A DNA stretch of 56,236 nucleotides from an uncultured Prevotella sp. (GTDB taxonomy: Bacteria > Bacteroidota > Bacteroidia > Bacteroidales > Bacteroidaceae), in the NCBI GenBank assembly GCA_900314195.1, contig OMUH01000049.1:1-56236 (forward strand). The letters are read 5' to 3'. The notes under the pieces were generated by a model. It was not told the DNA's origin, did no database searches, and saw only the letters and a program-made list of their open reading frames with translations. Positions 7,400 through 17,720 of the stretch are shown here, piece by piece (the first letter of the stretch is position 1; every line of letters starts with the position of its first letter). A program made the position numbers and the translations under genes.

Positions 7400-10303
7400 T
7401 TACGGCATTACCTTTATATCTGTTTTCCTTGCATGGCTGAAAAACTGCCGAGCCGTTTTTTTCAGAGACTGCGGCGTAACGGCTTTTATCTGTCTCGTGC
7501 TGTTTTTGTCGTCGTTATAGTCAGTCCCGTCTTCAACCCAGCCTGAAAGCTTGTCGCGCCAGTAGCTGTTTTTATCTTTGCTCTGTTCACGTTCCTTAAG
7601 CCAGTTACTGCGGTATTTGTCAATTTCTTCTTCACTTACTCCGTCACGGCACAGCAGCTCCGTCTGCTGCCTCACTACAGCACGCATGGTGTCGGCGCGT
7701 TGCGGCTCGCACTCAAATGACAGTGTAAGGTCATACTGCTCTTTCGGAATACGGTCAAACGATGTCTCGCAGCTGACGCCGTAGGAAGCGCCGAGCTGTT
7801 CGCGGATGATATTCTCGCAGCGCTCGCCGAGGATGGATGCCATGATGTTCATTGTGTACACACGGGCATAGCTGAACGGCGCGTCATGATGATATACAAT
7901 TGTCACCATAGCGCTCGGGTTCTCGCCATTAACAGTGACATTGCGCGTTACGTCTCTGTCCGGATAACAAGGAAAGCTGTTATCACACATTATCTCCTGC
8001 CTTGCGGCCGGCAGTGAGGCTATGTAGCGTTCTGCGAGCAGCATGGCCGTGTCGCGCTCGATGTTGCCGACAATGATGAATGTATATCCGTATGCAGACG
8101 CAAAGGCATTGCTGTATATCTTCCTTACGTTTCCGAGGGTAACGGCGTCAAGGAAATGTGGTGTAATCACTCCCGCCATTATCTTCGGGTGATGATTGTA
8201 GACGATAGCCGTCACAGAGTCGTGGCCCACAAGCTGGGGGTCTGTGGTGAATGTAGGTATCAGCGCGCTGAGCCTTGCCAGCATACTGCGGTGGGCATCG
8301 GCGTCGAAGCGCGGACAGGCAAACGACATGTAAAGCATCTGCATAGCCTTGACAATGTCTTTGCGGCTTGCTGCCGCGTTGACAGTAGAGAAGTACGGTT
8401 CCAGACCCACCTGTACGGCCGCCGTAGTCCCCGACAGCTTCTTCCGCAGGTCATCGGCCGTGAAGGTGCCGAGGCCGTAGCTTGCAGCCAGCTGTGCCAG
8501 CATGCTTGCCGCCGGCTGCAGAGAGTCGGGCAGCATCATTGCGCCGCCGCTGCGTATTCCGGTAACAGAAATGTTGTCGCCGTCGCCAGTCGTGCGGCGG
8601 TAAATGACACGTGTGCCATTGCTCATCGTCCATATCTCCGCACCCATACCAGCAAGCGTCTTCCTGTCCACTTTCACCGTGTGCCCGGCTGCCGGCTCAT
8701 GCGCCAGCAGTACTTTGTCAGCAGCGGCGTCGGCATACCGGCGCGTTGTTATGGTATCGGCGCGTGCAAGCATGGCAAGCGCCTGCCCGCGTGACAGGTG
8801 TGCGGCACCGGCTGCGCCTTTTATCTCAACGAACCTGTTGCCGGCGGTCCACAGCCGCCGTGCCATGTCTGTTATGTCTTTGGCCGTCAGCCCTTCTATT
8901 GCATCCATCATGGCGCCGGCCATAGCCTGCGGGTCGTCAATGCCCGAGTTGTCGAGGAAGTTGTCACGCATGGCCGAGGCAATATAATCATTGGTCATTA
9001 TCTTCTTCGTGTTGTTTCTGAAATTGCTGACATAAGCCTCCAGCTGTTTTCTGACGCGCGACATCTCCGGCTCAGTAAATCCGTGCTCAAGTGCGCGCCT
9101 GTTCTCAGTGAGCAGTCTGTCAAGGGCAGCCTGCTCCATGCTGTCGGCACAGACGGCCGTCATGGTGTAGTTATGATAATTGCGCCGGCCGTCGGCAATG
9201 CTTATCTTCGCGGCTACAAACGGTGCGTCCTTGTCGTGTGTAATCTCGGTAATGCGTGAGGTCATCAGCATGTTGAAAGCCGTCTCGCGCACCGTGGCCT
9301 CCACGTCAGAACGTCGTGTCGGCGTGTGTCCGTCGAGCAGGCTGTCGCGGAAAATACGTCCGGCTGTCACCACGGACAGCCGTGCCTCCCTGTCGGTAGC
9401 CAGCACGTAGCGCGGATCGTCGTGCGGCGGAATGGCAGCCACTGTGCGCACGGGTCCTTTCTCCCGCGGCACGTCGGCGAACATCTTCTCAATCTTCTTT
9501 CTTACTGCCGTGGTGTCAATGTCGCCTACGACGGCCACGGCCGTCAGATCAGTGCGGTACCACCGGCGGTAGAAGTCGCGCAGCTGCTGACCGCTGAACG
9601 ACTTTATTACAGCCGTGTCGCCGATGGTGCTGCGCACGGCGTATGGCGAGCCGGCATAAATCACCGAGTCGGCCTTCAGCGTCATGCGGAAGGCAGCGTC
9701 GTTGCCGTCGCGCCACTCTCCCATTATAACGCCGCGCTCGCGGTTTATCTCGTCATCACTGAGCGTCAGATAATGGCACCAGTCGAGCAGCACAAGCAGA
9801 CAGGTGTCTTCGAGCGCGCTGTCGTCAGCCGGCACGTTTGATATGTGATACACCGTCTCGTTGTCAGACGTCATGGCGTTCAGGTCTCCGCCGTAAGAGA
9901 TGCCGTGCCGCTGCAGCGTCTCCACAATCTTTCCCGGCGCGAAATGGCGGCTGCCGTTGAAAGCCATGTGCTCAAGAAAATGCGCCAGTCCGCTTTCGCT
10001 CCCACTCTCAAGCGCCGACCCAACATTTCTGATAATGTAATAGCTTGCGCGGTTTTTCGGCTCCTCGTTATGACATAGATAATATGTCAGTCCGTTGGGC
10101 AGACAGCCTTTCACCACCTTGCCGTACGGCCTCACCGTGCCGGCGGCAGAAGCACTCTGAGCGGCGCCTGTCTGTGCTGATGCGGCGGCAGACAGCAGCA
10201 AGGCTGCCATACAAATAATGACGGTCCTGGAAAATGAAAACAACTTGAGAAAAACTACAATATTACTATTGAAGATATAATTCAACAACGATTTATTCAG
10301 CAT
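7400..10303 (-). CDS. M16 family zinc metallopeptidase (pitrilysin/PqqL-like)
   Basis: A 967-residue exported peptidase. A hydrophobic export segment ends near residue 44 (AAASAQ). The inverted zinc motif HFLEH lies in GLAHFLEHMAFNGS (about residues 107-111), and the distal zinc Glu is probably in RERGVIMGEW. As in two-part M16 enzymes, a second related domain in the C-terminal half lacks the HxxEH motif (it has PSAMVTIVYHHDAPFSYARV and GASYGVS). Length matches periplasmic M16B/C peptidases. It stands alone, with its own promoter at 10333-10364. Family certain, substrate unknown. Confidence 0.92.
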   Translation of the reverse strand: MLNKSLLNYIFNSNIVVFLKLFSFSRTVIICMAALLLSAAASAQTGAAQSASAAGTVRPYGKVVKGCLPNGLTYYLCHNEEPKNRASYYIIRNVGSALESGSESGLAHFLEHMAFNGSRHFAPGKIVETLQRHGISYGGDLNAMTSDNETVYHISNVPADDSALEDTCLLVLLDWCHYLTLSDDEINRERGVIMGEWRDGNDAAFRMTLKADSVIYAGSPYAVRSTIGDTAVIKSFSGQQLRDFYRRWYRTDLTAVAVVGDIDTTAVRKKIEKMFADVPREKGPVRTVAAIPPHDDPRYVLATDREARLSVVTAGRIFRDSLLDGHTPTRRSDVEATVRETAFNMLMTSRITEITHDKDAPFVAAKISIADGRRNYHNYTMTAVCADSMEQAALDRLLTENRRALEHGFTEPEMSRVRKQLEAYVSNFRNNTKKIMTNDYIASAMRDNFLDNSGIDDPQAMAGAMMDAIEGLTAKDITDMARRLWTAGNRFVEIKGAAGAAHLSRGQALAMLARADTITTRRYADAAADKVLLAHEPAAGHTVKVDRKTLAGMGAEIWTMSNGTRVIYRRTTGDGDNISVTGIRSGGAMMLPDSLQPAASMLAQLAASYGLGTFTADDLRKKLSGTTAAVQVGLEPYFSTVNAAASRKDIVKAMQMLYMSFACPRFDADAHRSMLARLSALIPTFTTDPQLVGHDSVTAIVYNHHPKIMAGVITPHFLDAVTLGNVRKIYSNAFASAYGYTFIIVGNIERDTAMLLAERYIASLPAARQEIMCDNSFPCYPDRDVTRNVTVNGENPSAMVTIVYHHDAPFSYARVYTMNIMASILGERCENIIREQLGASYGVSCETSFDRIPKEQYDLTLSFECEPQRADTMRAVVRQQTELLCRDGVSEEEIDKYRSNWLKEREQSKDKNSYWRDKLSGWVEDGTDYNDDKNSTRQIKAVTPQSLKKTARQFFSHARKTDIKVMP

Positions 10304-10332
10304 CTTTGGCTTTAGTGTGTTTTTTCAGTCTG

Positions 10333-10364
10333 CAAAGGTAAAAAGAATTAAATTCCTATTCAAA
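10333..10364 (-). promoter_or_regulatory. Promoter of the M16 peptidase gene
   Basis: On the minus strand TTTG (10361-10364), 20 bases, then TACCTTTG (10333-10340): an exact fit to the Bacteroidota housekeeping promoter. The predicted transcript starts about 20-25 nt before the ATG at 10303, which supports that start. Confidence 0.75.
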
Positions 10365-10637
10365 TTAGTTTGCACCGATATTTTCCGGCAAAAAAATCAA
10401 ATAAAATATAAACAGGATATTGTTTCAGGCGTATTGACAAACTAACCAGTTCAACTTTTTTGCCAGAACGGAATGAAATTCCGTGGGAGGATGTAAATTG
10501 CACATCTATATTGAACATGCTGAAGATGAAGATGAATAAAGAAACAAATGCATAATTCAGAATATTGGCAGATATTCATGTGCCGTTTTGTTCTTTTTTA
10601 AGTAACTTTGCAGAAATTATAATCATCAATAAGCAAT
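10365..10637. other. AT-rich intergenic region with one hairpin and a plus-strand promoter
   Basis: No gene seen. ACGGAAT-GAA-ATTCCGT (10468-10484) is a perfect 7-bp hairpin. TAACTTTG at 10603-10610, 27 bp before the glycosyltransferase ATG at 10638, is the likely -7 box of that gene; the -33 element is unclear. Confidence 0.55.
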
Positions 10638-11573
10638 ATGTTAATATATATAGTCATTCCGTGCTATAATGAAGAGGCGGTGTTGCCGTCAACACTTGAG
10701 AAGATGTCGGCGCTTCGCCACAGCCTGAAAGAGCAGACCGGTGCCGATGCCAGTCTGCTGCTTGTCGACGACGGCAGCCGTGACAGCACATGGAGCATTA
10801 TCAGCAAGGCCGGCACTGCCGACAGCAACATAAAGGGGCTCCGCCTCTCTCACAACCGCGGCCATCAGAATGCGCTGTGGGCAGGCCTGGAGGCCGCAGT
10901 GGGGAAATGCGATGCTGCCGTCACCATCGACGCAGACCTTCAGGATGACGAGCAGGCCATCATAGCCATGACGAAGCAGGTCATTGACGGCAAGGACATC
11001 GTATACGGCGTGCGCAAGAGCCGTGCCTCTGACACATGGTTCAAGCGCACCACGGCACAGATGTTTTATAAGTTCATGCGCAGCATGGACTCAGAGATTG
11101 TCTACAACCATGCCGACTTCCGCATGATGTCGGCACGTGCCATAGAGGCGCTGGTGGCCTATCCGGAGCGCAACCTCTTCCTTCGCGGCCTCGTCAGACA
11201 GCTTGGCTTCAACGAAGGCTACGTCTATTATGACCGCCGCGAGCGTCAGGCCGGCGAGTCAAAGTATCCGCTTAGGAAAATGCTCAGCTTCAGCATTGAC
11301 GGCATAACGTCGTTCTCGGTAGCACCACTGAGGCTCATAACATTCATAGGCATACTGATGACCCTCGTCTCTGTTATAATGATTATCTATACCATTGTCA
11401 GATATGTCTGCGACGAGACCATACGCGGCTGGTCGTCGATACTCGTGTCGCTGTGGCTCATCGGCGGCATCATCACCACGGGCATAGGCATCACCGGCAC
11501 CTACGTCGGCAAGATATACACAGAGGTGAAGCGCCGCCCGAGATATTTCATCAGCGACAAAGTGAACATGTAA
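10638..11573 (+). CDS. Polyprenyl-phosphate glycosyltransferase, GT2 (DPM1/ArnC/GtrB-like)
   Basis: A 311-residue family-2 glycosyltransferase expected to move a sugar from a nucleotide donor to a polyprenyl phosphate on the cytoplasmic face of the inner membrane. The N-terminal GT-A domain shows the opening IVIPCYNEE, the donor-binding LLVDDGSRDST (about 40-50) and the metal-binding DADLQDDEQ (about 95-103). Two C-terminal transmembrane helices (about 233-255 and 268-290) are typical of the GtrB/ArnC type. The product usually feeds a membrane-embedded transferase that decorates lipid A, O antigen or glycoproteins; none is next to it here. Confidence 0.85.
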   Translation: MLIYIVIPCYNEEAVLPSTLEKMSALRHSLKEQTGADASLLLVDDGSRDSTWSIISKAGTADSNIKGLRLSHNRGHQNALWAGLEAAVGKCDAAVTIDADLQDDEQAIIAMTKQVIDGKDIVYGVRKSRASDTWFKRTTAQMFYKFMRSMDSEIVYNHADFRMMSARAIEALVAYPERNLFLRGLVRQLGFNEGYVYYDRRERQAGESKYPLRKMLSFSIDGITSFSVAPLRLITFIGILMTLVSVIMIIYTIVRYVCDETIRGWSSILVSLWLIGGIITTGIGITGTYVGKIYTEVKRRPRYFISDKVNM

Positions 11574-11678
11574 TCATTGCCGTGCGGCGTGCAAGAGAAG
11601 CAAGCGCCTGTGCGGAACAACTATAATCATATAAGGCTCACAGTATTAGGGAACATGACTAATAAAACATGTTTTTTC

Positions 11679-11709
11679 TTGGTATTGTAGGCCTTTTGAC
11701 GTAATTTTG
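11679..11709 (+). promoter_or_regulatory. Promoter of ychF
   Basis: TTG at 11679-11681, 20 bases, then TAATTTTG at 11702-11709. This gives a leader of about 75 nt to the chosen ATG at 11792. Confidence 0.6.
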
Positions 11710-11791
11710 CACAACGGAAAAGCCGCCGGTACTTTGTTTATGCGCCTGCGGCTTGCCTTATTGTAGGAAAAAATTATCATATAAAAAAGAT

Positions 11792-12895
11792 ATGGCATTA
11801 AAATGTGGTATAGTAGGCCTGCCTAACGTAGGCAAGTCAACACTGTTCAACTGCTTGTCAAGCGCAAAGGCACAGGCAGCCAATTTCCCGTTCTGTACAA
11901 TAGAGCCGAACCTCGGCGTCATCACCGTTCCTGACGAGCGTCTCAACAAGCTCGCCGAGCTTGTCCATCCTGGCCGCATCGTGCCGGCCACCTGTGAGAT
12001 TGTCGACATCGCCGGCCTCGTGAAAGGAGCCAGCAAAGGCGAGGGCCTCGGCAACAAATTCCTCGGCAACATACGCGAATGCGACGCCATCATACACGTC
12101 ATCCGCTGTTTCGACGATGACAACATCGTTCGCGAGGGCGGCGCAGCCGTCGACCCTGTTGAAGACAAGGGCATCATCGACACAGAGCTGCAGCTGAAAG
12201 ACCTCGAGACCATTGACGCCCAGCTGTCAAAGCAGCAGAAGATAGCTGCCACAGGCAACAAAGACGCCAAGACACTCGTCAGCGTGCTCGAGGCTTACAA
12301 GGGTGTGCTCGAGCAGGGCAAGAACGCCCGCACCGTTACCTTCGACACGAAGGAGGAGCAGAAGGCAGCCCACGACCTCTTCCTGCTTACCACCAAGCCG
12401 GTGCTCTATGTTGCCAACGTCGACGAGCAAAGCGCGCTCAGCGGCAATAAATACAGCAAGCTCGTTGAGCAGATGGCTGCCGAAGAGGATGCCGAGGCAA
12501 TGGTGATAGCTGCCAAGACAGAAGAAGACATAGCATCTCTTGAGACCTATGAGGACAAGAAGATGTTCCTCGATGAGCTCGGACTCAAGGAGAGCGGCGT
12601 CAACAGACTGATAAAAAAAGCCTATCACCTGCTTAACCTCGAAACGTTTATCACAGCCGGCGAGATGGAGGTGAAGGCATGGACATACCACAAGGGTTGG
12701 AAGGCTCCGCAGTGTGCCGGCGTCATACACTCCGACTTCGAGAAAGGCTTCATCCGTGCCGAGGTTATAAAATATGACGACTATATCAAGTACGGCTCTG
12801 AGGCTGCCGTGCGCGAGGCCGGCAAGCTCGGCATTGAAGGCAAGGACTATGTCGTTCAGGACGGCGACATAATGCACTTCCGCTTCAACGTGTAA
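11792..12895 (+). CDS. ychF: Redox-regulated ATPase YchF (Obg-related)
   Basis: Ribosome-associated P-loop NTPase of the Obg/TRAFAC class that prefers ATP. Chosen start gives MALKCGIVGLPNVGKST, the standard family N-terminus; the reading frame is open 39 bases further upstream, but that extension is not family-like. The P-loop is GLPNVGKST. The switch/Walker B region is DIAGLVKGASKGEGLGNKFL, with the Leu seen in place of the Gln/His of classical GTPases. The C-terminal TGS domain contains TYHKGWKAPQCAGVIHSDFE. Length 367 matches the family. A strong hairpin at 12914-12958 follows. Confidence 0.95.
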   Translation: MALKCGIVGLPNVGKSTLFNCLSSAKAQAANFPFCTIEPNLGVITVPDERLNKLAELVHPGRIVPATCEIVDIAGLVKGASKGEGLGNKFLGNIRECDAIIHVIRCFDDDNIVREGGAAVDPVEDKGIIDTELQLKDLETIDAQLSKQQKIAATGNKDAKTLVSVLEAYKGVLEQGKNARTVTFDTKEEQKAAHDLFLLTTKPVLYVANVDEQSALSGNKYSKLVEQMAAEEDAEAMVIAAKTEEDIASLETYEDKKMFLDELGLKESGVNRLIKKAYHLLNLETFITAGEMEVKAWTYHKGWKAPQCAGVIHSDFEKGFIRAEVIKYDDYIKYGSEAAVREAGKLGIEGKDYVVQDGDIMHFRFNV

Positions 12896-12913
12896 TATAA
12901 TAATTCCCAAGCT

Positions 12914-12975
12914 GTTCAGCGAAAAAAGCAGGAAAAGACATGCTTGTTTTCGCTGAACATTTGTTTTCTTTTTTA
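12914..12975 (+). terminator. Long hairpin terminator between ychF and lgt
   Basis: GTTCAGCGAAAA (12914-12925) pairs perfectly with TTTTCGCTGAAC (12947-12958), with an inner AGCA/TGCT stem; a T-rich tail follows. The hairpin overlaps the open frame upstream of the lgt ATG at 12991 and argues against the earlier start at 12940. Confidence 0.75.
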
Positions 12976-12990
12976 CCCAGAAAAATAATC

Positions 12991-13851
12991 ATGACGTCAT
13001 TATTGTCATACATCACATGGGCACCTAATGAGATAGCCTTTCACATCGGTTCGTTCGGCATCAGATGGTATTCCCTCTGCTGGCTTGTGGGCCTTCTGCT
13101 GGGCTATCTGCTCATGCACCGCCTCTACCGCCAGCAGAAGCTCACGGAAGAGCAGTTTGAACCGCTGTTCATTTATATCTTCGTTGGCGTGCTCATAGGC
13201 GCACGCCTCGGCCACTGCCTGTTCTATGAGCCCGGCTATTTTCTCTCTTCGGGCAAGCATTTCGTAGAGATGCTGTTGCCCATACGGTTCATGTATGACG
13301 GCTCGGTGAAGTTCACAGGCTATCAGGGCCTGGCCTCCCACGGCGGCGTGGCCGGAATGCTCATTGCCATCTGGCTCTACTGCCGCCGCAGCGGCGTCAG
13401 AGGCTGGGTGGTTCTCGACAACATGGGCATCTGCTCATGCGTGACGGCAGCGTTCATACGCCTCGGCAACCTCATGAACTCTGAGATTGTCGGCAAGGTC
13501 ACTGACGTGCCGTGGGCCTTTCTGTTTGTCAACGGCTCGCCTGACATTGCCGGTGCGCCGCGCCATCCAGGACAGCTCTATGAGTCATTGTCGTATATCG
13601 TTATATTCTTTGTCATCCTCGCCGTCTACCGCCATAAAGGACCGAAGAGTGTCGGCGGCGGACTCTATTTCGGGCTTTGCCTGACGCTTGTCTTCACGGC
13701 CCGCTTTCTGCTTGAATACACCAAAGAGGTTCAGGAGGCCTTCGAATCATCAATGCCTATAGACATGGGGCAGCTGCTGTCACTGCCGTTCATTGCCGTC
13801 GGCATCTGGAGCATAGTGCATTACCGCCGGCAACAAAGTGCACAGCAATAA
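12991..13851 (+). CDS. lgt: Prolipoprotein diacylglyceryl transferase
   Basis: Integral inner-membrane enzyme that transfers diacylglycerol from phosphatidylglycerol to the lipobox Cys of prolipoproteins, the first step of lipoprotein maturation; it would act on the several lipoproteins in this window. The Lgt signature is seen as IRLGNLMNSEIVGKVTDVPW, and the family PRHPGQLYES segment follows. The conserved N-terminal SFGIRWYS and a C-terminal VFTARFLLEYTKE are present. About seven membrane segments. The start MTSLLSYITWAPNE follows a terminator hairpin, so the longer frame beginning at 12940 is rejected. Confidence 0.95.
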   Translation: MTSLLSYITWAPNEIAFHIGSFGIRWYSLCWLVGLLLGYLLMHRLYRQQKLTEEQFEPLFIYIFVGVLIGARLGHCLFYEPGYFLSSGKHFVEMLLPIRFMYDGSVKFTGYQGLASHGGVAGMLIAIWLYCRRSGVRGWVVLDNMGICSCVTAAFIRLGNLMNSEIVGKVTDVPWAFLFVNGSPDIAGAPRHPGQLYESLSYIVIFFVILAVYRHKGPKSVGGGLYFGLCLTLVFTARFLLEYTKEVQEAFESSMPIDMGQLLSLPFIAVGIWSIVHYRRQQSAQQ

Positions 13852-13916
13852 TGCGCCGGATGTAATGTGCCGGTTGTACGAAAAAATGTCCGAAAAAAAT
13901 TACAGGTATTTAGGGT

Positions 13917-14879
13917 ATGAGTATTATCGCATTTATAAAACAATGGACGCTGCCAACGGCAATAGTCACCGGCAGCCTTGTTTATCTGCTTTTCTCGCGC
14001 GTAGAGCCGCTCGTTCCCGTCGGCGACACGGTAGGACCGTTTTTAGTAAGCCTGATGCCGTTCATCATCTTCACCATGCTCTATGTTACCTTCTGCAAGA
14101 TAAAGATGGATGAGTTCCGTCCGCGCGCATGGCATTTCCTGCTCCAGGGCGTCCGTGTGCTGCTGTCGGGAGCCGTAGTGTCCGTCATCGTACTGCTTCC
14201 GCTGACACCGGCAGAGAAGCTCGTTATGGAAGGCGTATTCATCTGCGTGATATGTCCGACGGCCGCCGCCGCACCGGTGGTCACGGAAAAGCTCGGCGGC
14301 AGCGTGGCCTCCATGACAGTATACATGATAATAGCCAATGTGTTTACGGCAATAATAATACCCACGTTTTTCCCAATGGTTGAGAAGTCGGCCGACATAT
14401 CATTCATTTCGGCATTCGCGGCCGTGTTGAGGCGCGTTCTCACGGTGCTCGTAGTGCCGCTGGTGCTGGCGCTCATCACCCGCCGCTGGCTGCCGAAAGT
14501 GGTTGCCTTTCTGAATCCTCACCGCAACATAGCCTTCTATCTGTGGTCATTCAACCTGTCAATAATCATGGGTCTGACAGTAAGGATGATAACGCGCTCA
14601 CAGCTCTCCGGCACCTTGCTCGTACTGCTCATCACGCTGCCGCTGGCGGTGTGCATACTGCTGTTCTCTATAGGCAAGGCTGTGGGCGGCCTCTACGGCG
14701 AGAGTGTTGGCGGCGGCCAGGCCCTCGGACAGAAGAACACCGTTGTTGGCATCTGGCTTATGCTTCAGTTCCTTAATCCCGTAGCCGTCATCGCACCGTG
14801 CTCATACGTCATCTGGCAGAACACCATCAACGCCCTGCAGCTGTGGTATAAAGAAAAATACGGCAAGCTGAAATGGTAA
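13917..14879 (+). CDS. Bile acid:sodium symporter-like (BASS) membrane transporter
   Basis: A 320-residue membrane protein with nine to ten hydrophobic segments. The stretches VICPTAAAAPVVTEKLGG and GGGQALGQKNTVVGIWLMLQ fit the two crossover motifs of the BASS/NhaE-like fold, where discontinuous helices hold Na+ and substrate. Substrate cannot be told from sequence; family members move bile acids, pantothenate, pyruvate or other organic anions. It begins 65 bp after lgt and may be co-transcribed. It converges on mutS, with a hairpin at 14891-14930 between them. Confidence 0.75.
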   Translation: MSIIAFIKQWTLPTAIVTGSLVYLLFSRVEPLVPVGDTVGPFLVSLMPFIIFTMLYVTFCKIKMDEFRPRAWHFLLQGVRVLLSGAVVSVIVLLPLTPAEKLVMEGVFICVICPTAAAAPVVTEKLGGSVASMTVYMIIANVFTAIIIPTFFPMVEKSADISFISAFAAVLRRVLTVLVVPLVLALITRRWLPKVVAFLNPHRNIAFYLWSFNLSIIMGLTVRMITRSQLSGTLLVLLITLPLAVCILLFSIGKAVGGLYGESVGGGQALGQKNTVVGIWLMLQFLNPVAVIAPCSYVIWQNTINALQLWYKEKYGKLKW

Positions 14880-14890
14880 CAGCACAATGC

Positions 14891-14930
14891 GGAAAGAGCA
14901 GCAGCACGGTCAGCGGCTGCTGCTCTTTCC
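14891..14930. terminator. 15-bp perfect hairpin overlapping the 3' end of mutS
   Basis: GGAAAGAGCAGCAGC (14891-14905) pairs with GCTGCTGCTCTTTCC (14916-14930). The right arm encodes the mutS C-terminus (GKSSSR) and the stop codon is in the loop. No clear T tract on either side, so it may act as a two-way stop or 3' stabiliser rather than a standard intrinsic terminator. Confidence 0.55.
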
Positions 14931-17594
14931 GGTAAGAATAACCTTTATGTCGTTAAGCTTGTTGAGAGCCTCTACCGGCGTCAGATTGTTGACGTCAAGC
15001 CCCAGTATCTCATCTCTGACCTGCGAGAGCACGGGGTCGTCGAGCTGGAAGAAGCTGAGCTGAACACCGTCCTTGCTGCTGCCGGCAGTCTTTATGCTTT
15101 CGGTGTCAATCTTTCCGGCCGAGCCCACCTGCGCGTTGTCATCTTCAAGCTGTTTCAGGATTACCTCAGCACGCTTCACAATCTGTTTCGGCATACCGGC
15201 AATCTCGGCCACATGAATACCGAACGAATGCTCGCTGCCGCCCTTCTCGAGTTTTCTCAGGAAGATAACCTTTCCGTCTACCTCCCTTACGCTGACATTA
15301 TAGTTTTTTATTCTCGGATAGAGTTTCTCCATTTCGTTAAGCTCATGATAGTGCGTGGCAAAGAGCGTGCGTGCGCGGCTGCGCTCGTTCTCATGCAGAT
15401 ATTCCACTATAGCCCACGCAATGGATATGCCGTCGTAGGTGCTGGTGCCGCGGCCGAGCTCATCGAAGAGCACGAGGCTGCGAGGCGACACATTATTCAA
15501 TATGTTTGCGGCCTCAGTCATCTCTACCATGAACGTCGACTCGCCAAGCGCTATGTTGTCGCTGGCGCCCACACGCGTGAATATCTTGTCTACAAGTCCT
15601 ATGCGCGCGCTGTCGGCCGGCACGAAACAGCCTATCTGTGCCAATATTACAATCAGCGCCGTCTGACGTAGCAATGCCGACTTTCCGGCCATGTTCGGAC
15701 CGGTAATCATCATTATCTGCTGTGTAGAGGTGTCAAGGTAAACATCATTCGGCACATACTTCTCGCCGACGGGCATCTGCGTCTCTATCACCGGATGGCG
15801 CCCCTGCTTGATGTCAATGACGTCAGAGTCATCTATTACAGGTCTTACATAATGATTGCTCTCGGCCACCTTAGCAAACGACAGAAGACAGTCTATATGC
15901 GCTATCAGGTTGGCGTTTATCTGTATCTGCGGAATATACTTCTGAATGTCTGCAGCAAGCTCACTGAACAGCGATGTCTCGAGAACAAGTATCTTCTCAT
16001 CGGCACCTAGAATCTTCTCTTCATATTCCTTCAGCTCCGGCGTTATGTAACGCTCAGCCTGCGCAAGCGTCTGCTTGCGTATCCAGTCTTCGGGCACCTT
16101 GTCCTTGAACGTGTTGCGCACCTCAAGATAATATCCGAACACATTGTTAAATCCCACTTTCAGACTGCTTATGCCTGTTTCCTGGCTCTCCCTTTGCTGT
16201 ATCTCAAGCAGATACTGCTTTCCGTTGTCGCGTATGGAGCGCAGGTCGTCAAGCTCACTGTTGTATCCCGGCGCTATCACGCCACCCTTGCTGACGAGCA
16301 GCGGCGGGTCGGGCTGCACCTCCTTCTCTATGCGGTCTCTGAGCGGCAGGCATGCGTCGAGGCGCTCGCCGACATGGCGCAGAGCCTCGTTGTCTGAGTG
16401 GCAGCAGGCCTCCTTTATGGGCTGTATGGCATTGAGCGCGTTTTTCAGCTGCACCACCTCACGCGGCGACACCCTGCCCACGGCCACCTTTGAGATGATA
16501 CGCTCAAGGTCGCCGATGCGTTCCATCTGCTCGTCAATGGTGTCGCGGAACTCCGGTTCACGGAAGAAATAATCAACGATGTCAAGGCGCTCAGTTATAG
16601 GCTTGGAGTATTTCAGCGGGAACACGAGCCACCGCCTCAGCAATCGGCCGCCCATAGGCGTTATGGTGCGGTCAATGACGTTGAGCAGGCTCTTGCCGTC
16701 TTCCTGCATAGGGGCCACAAGCTCCAGAGAGCGTATGGTGAAGCTGTCGAGTCTGACAAACTTCTCCTCTTCTATGCGGCTCAGCGAAGTGATGTGCGAG
16801 ATGTGCGTGTGCTGTGTCAGCTCCAGATACTGCATTATGGCACCTGAGGCTATAATGCCGTTCCTGAGATGCTCAACGCCGAAGCCCTTTAGGTTTTTCG
16901 TGCCGAAATGCTTCAGCAGCTTCTGGCGCGCCGTCTGATCCGTGAACACCCAGTCGTCGAGCTCAAACACGCACAGCTTCGTGCCAAAGCACTTCTCGAA
17001 CTCAGCCTTTTTGTTCTTATCATAAAGCACCTCCTTCGGCGCGAAGTTGCCAATCAGCTTTTCCACATAATCGGCCGTACCCTCACCGGTAAGGAACTCA
17101 CCGGTAGAGATGTCAAGAAAACTGATGCCTATGGCCGTCTTTCCGAAGTGCACGGCAGCAAGAAAGTTGTTTTCCTTGTAGTTAAGCACGTTGTCACTCA
17201 TGGCCACACCCGGCGTGACGAGCTCCGTTATTCCGCGCCTAACCATCTTGTCGTCTTCGGTTAGTCCTTTCTTACCTTTCAGCGCGGCCCGTTTTTTCTT
17301 GGGGTCTTCGAGCTGGTCGCAGATGGCGACGCGCTTGCCGGCTCTGATAAGCTTTGGCAGATAGGTGTCGAGGGCATGATGCGGGAACCCTGCCATCTCC
17401 GTGCCTGGGTGGTTGCCGGCATTGTTGCGGCGCGTCAGCGTGATGCCGAGAATGCGCGACGCCTCAACGGCATCCGAGCCATACGTCTCATAGAAATCGC
17501 CGCAGCGGAACAGCAGCAGTGCGTCAGGATGCTGTGACTTCATAGAGAAGAACTGTTTCATCATCGGAGTCAGTCCTTTTTCATCTTTTGCCAT
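14910..17594 (-). CDS. mutS: DNA mismatch repair protein MutS
   Basis: Recognises base mismatches and small loops and starts repair with MutL. The mismatch-binding Phe-X-Glu motif is in CGDFYETYG (F34, E36). Connector, core and clamp domains follow. Walker A is GPNMAGKSA (about 632-640), Walker [13 protein letters not shown] (about 708-719, D711/E712), and the ATPase His loop is FATHYHEL. Length 894 is usual for Bacteroidota MutS. The last codons form one arm of a 15-bp hairpin. It follows xpt on the same strand with a terminator-like hairpin between, so it probably has its own promoter, though I found no clear -7/-33 pair. Confidence 0.97.
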   Translation of the reverse strand: MAKDEKGLTPMMKQFFSMKSQHPDALLLFRCGDFYETYGSDAVEASRILGITLTRRNNAGNHPGTEMAGFPHHALDTYLPKLIRAGKRVAICDQLEDPKKKRAALKGKKGLTEDDKMVRRGITELVTPGVAMSDNVLNYKENNFLAAVHFGKTAIGISFLDISTGEFLTGEGTADYVEKLIGNFAPKEVLYDKNKKAEFEKCFGTKLCVFELDDWVFTDQTARQKLLKHFGTKNLKGFGVEHLRNGIIASGAIMQYLELTQHTHISHITSLSRIEEEKFVRLDSFTIRSLELVAPMQEDGKSLLNVIDRTITPMGGRLLRRWLVFPLKYSKPITERLDIVDYFFREPEFRDTIDEQMERIGDLERIISKVAVGRVSPREVVQLKNALNAIQPIKEACCHSDNEALRHVGERLDACLPLRDRIEKEVQPDPPLLVSKGGVIAPGYNSELDDLRSIRDNGKQYLLEIQQRESQETGISSLKVGFNNVFGYYLEVRNTFKDKVPEDWIRKQTLAQAERYITPELKEYEEKILGADEKILVLETSLFSELAADIQKYIPQIQINANLIAHIDCLLSFAKVAESNHYVRPVIDDSDVIDIKQGRHPVIETQMPVGEKYVPNDVYLDTSTQQIMMITGPNMAGKSALLRQTALIVILAQIGCFVPADSARIGLVDKIFTRVGASDNIALGESTFMVEMTEAANILNNVSPRSLVLFDELGRGTSTYDGISIAWAIVEYLHENERSRARTLFATHYHELNEMEKLYPRIKNYNVSVREVDGKVIFLRKLEKGGSEHSFGIHVAEIAGMPKQIVKRAEVILKQLEDDNAQVGSAGKIDTESIKTAGSSKDGVQLSFFQLDDPVLSQVRDEILGLDVNNLTPVEALNKLNDIKVILTGKSSSR

Positions 17595-17687
17595 TATCTG
17601 TTATTCTCCTTTTATTCTCTTGGTTGATTATCTAATACAACAACTGCGCAATAATACTTTGTAATACAATACAAATGTGCCTGTCAG

Positions 17688-17715
17688 AAATCATTCCGTC
17701 CATGCGGAATGATTT
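17688..17715 (-). terminator. Hairpin after xpt
   Basis: AAATCATTCCG (17688-17698) pairs with CGGAATGATTT (17705-17715) around a 6-base loop. It begins 6 bp beyond the xpt stop codon; the following T run is short, so termination may be partial. Confidence 0.65.
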
Positions 17716-17720
17716 ACGTG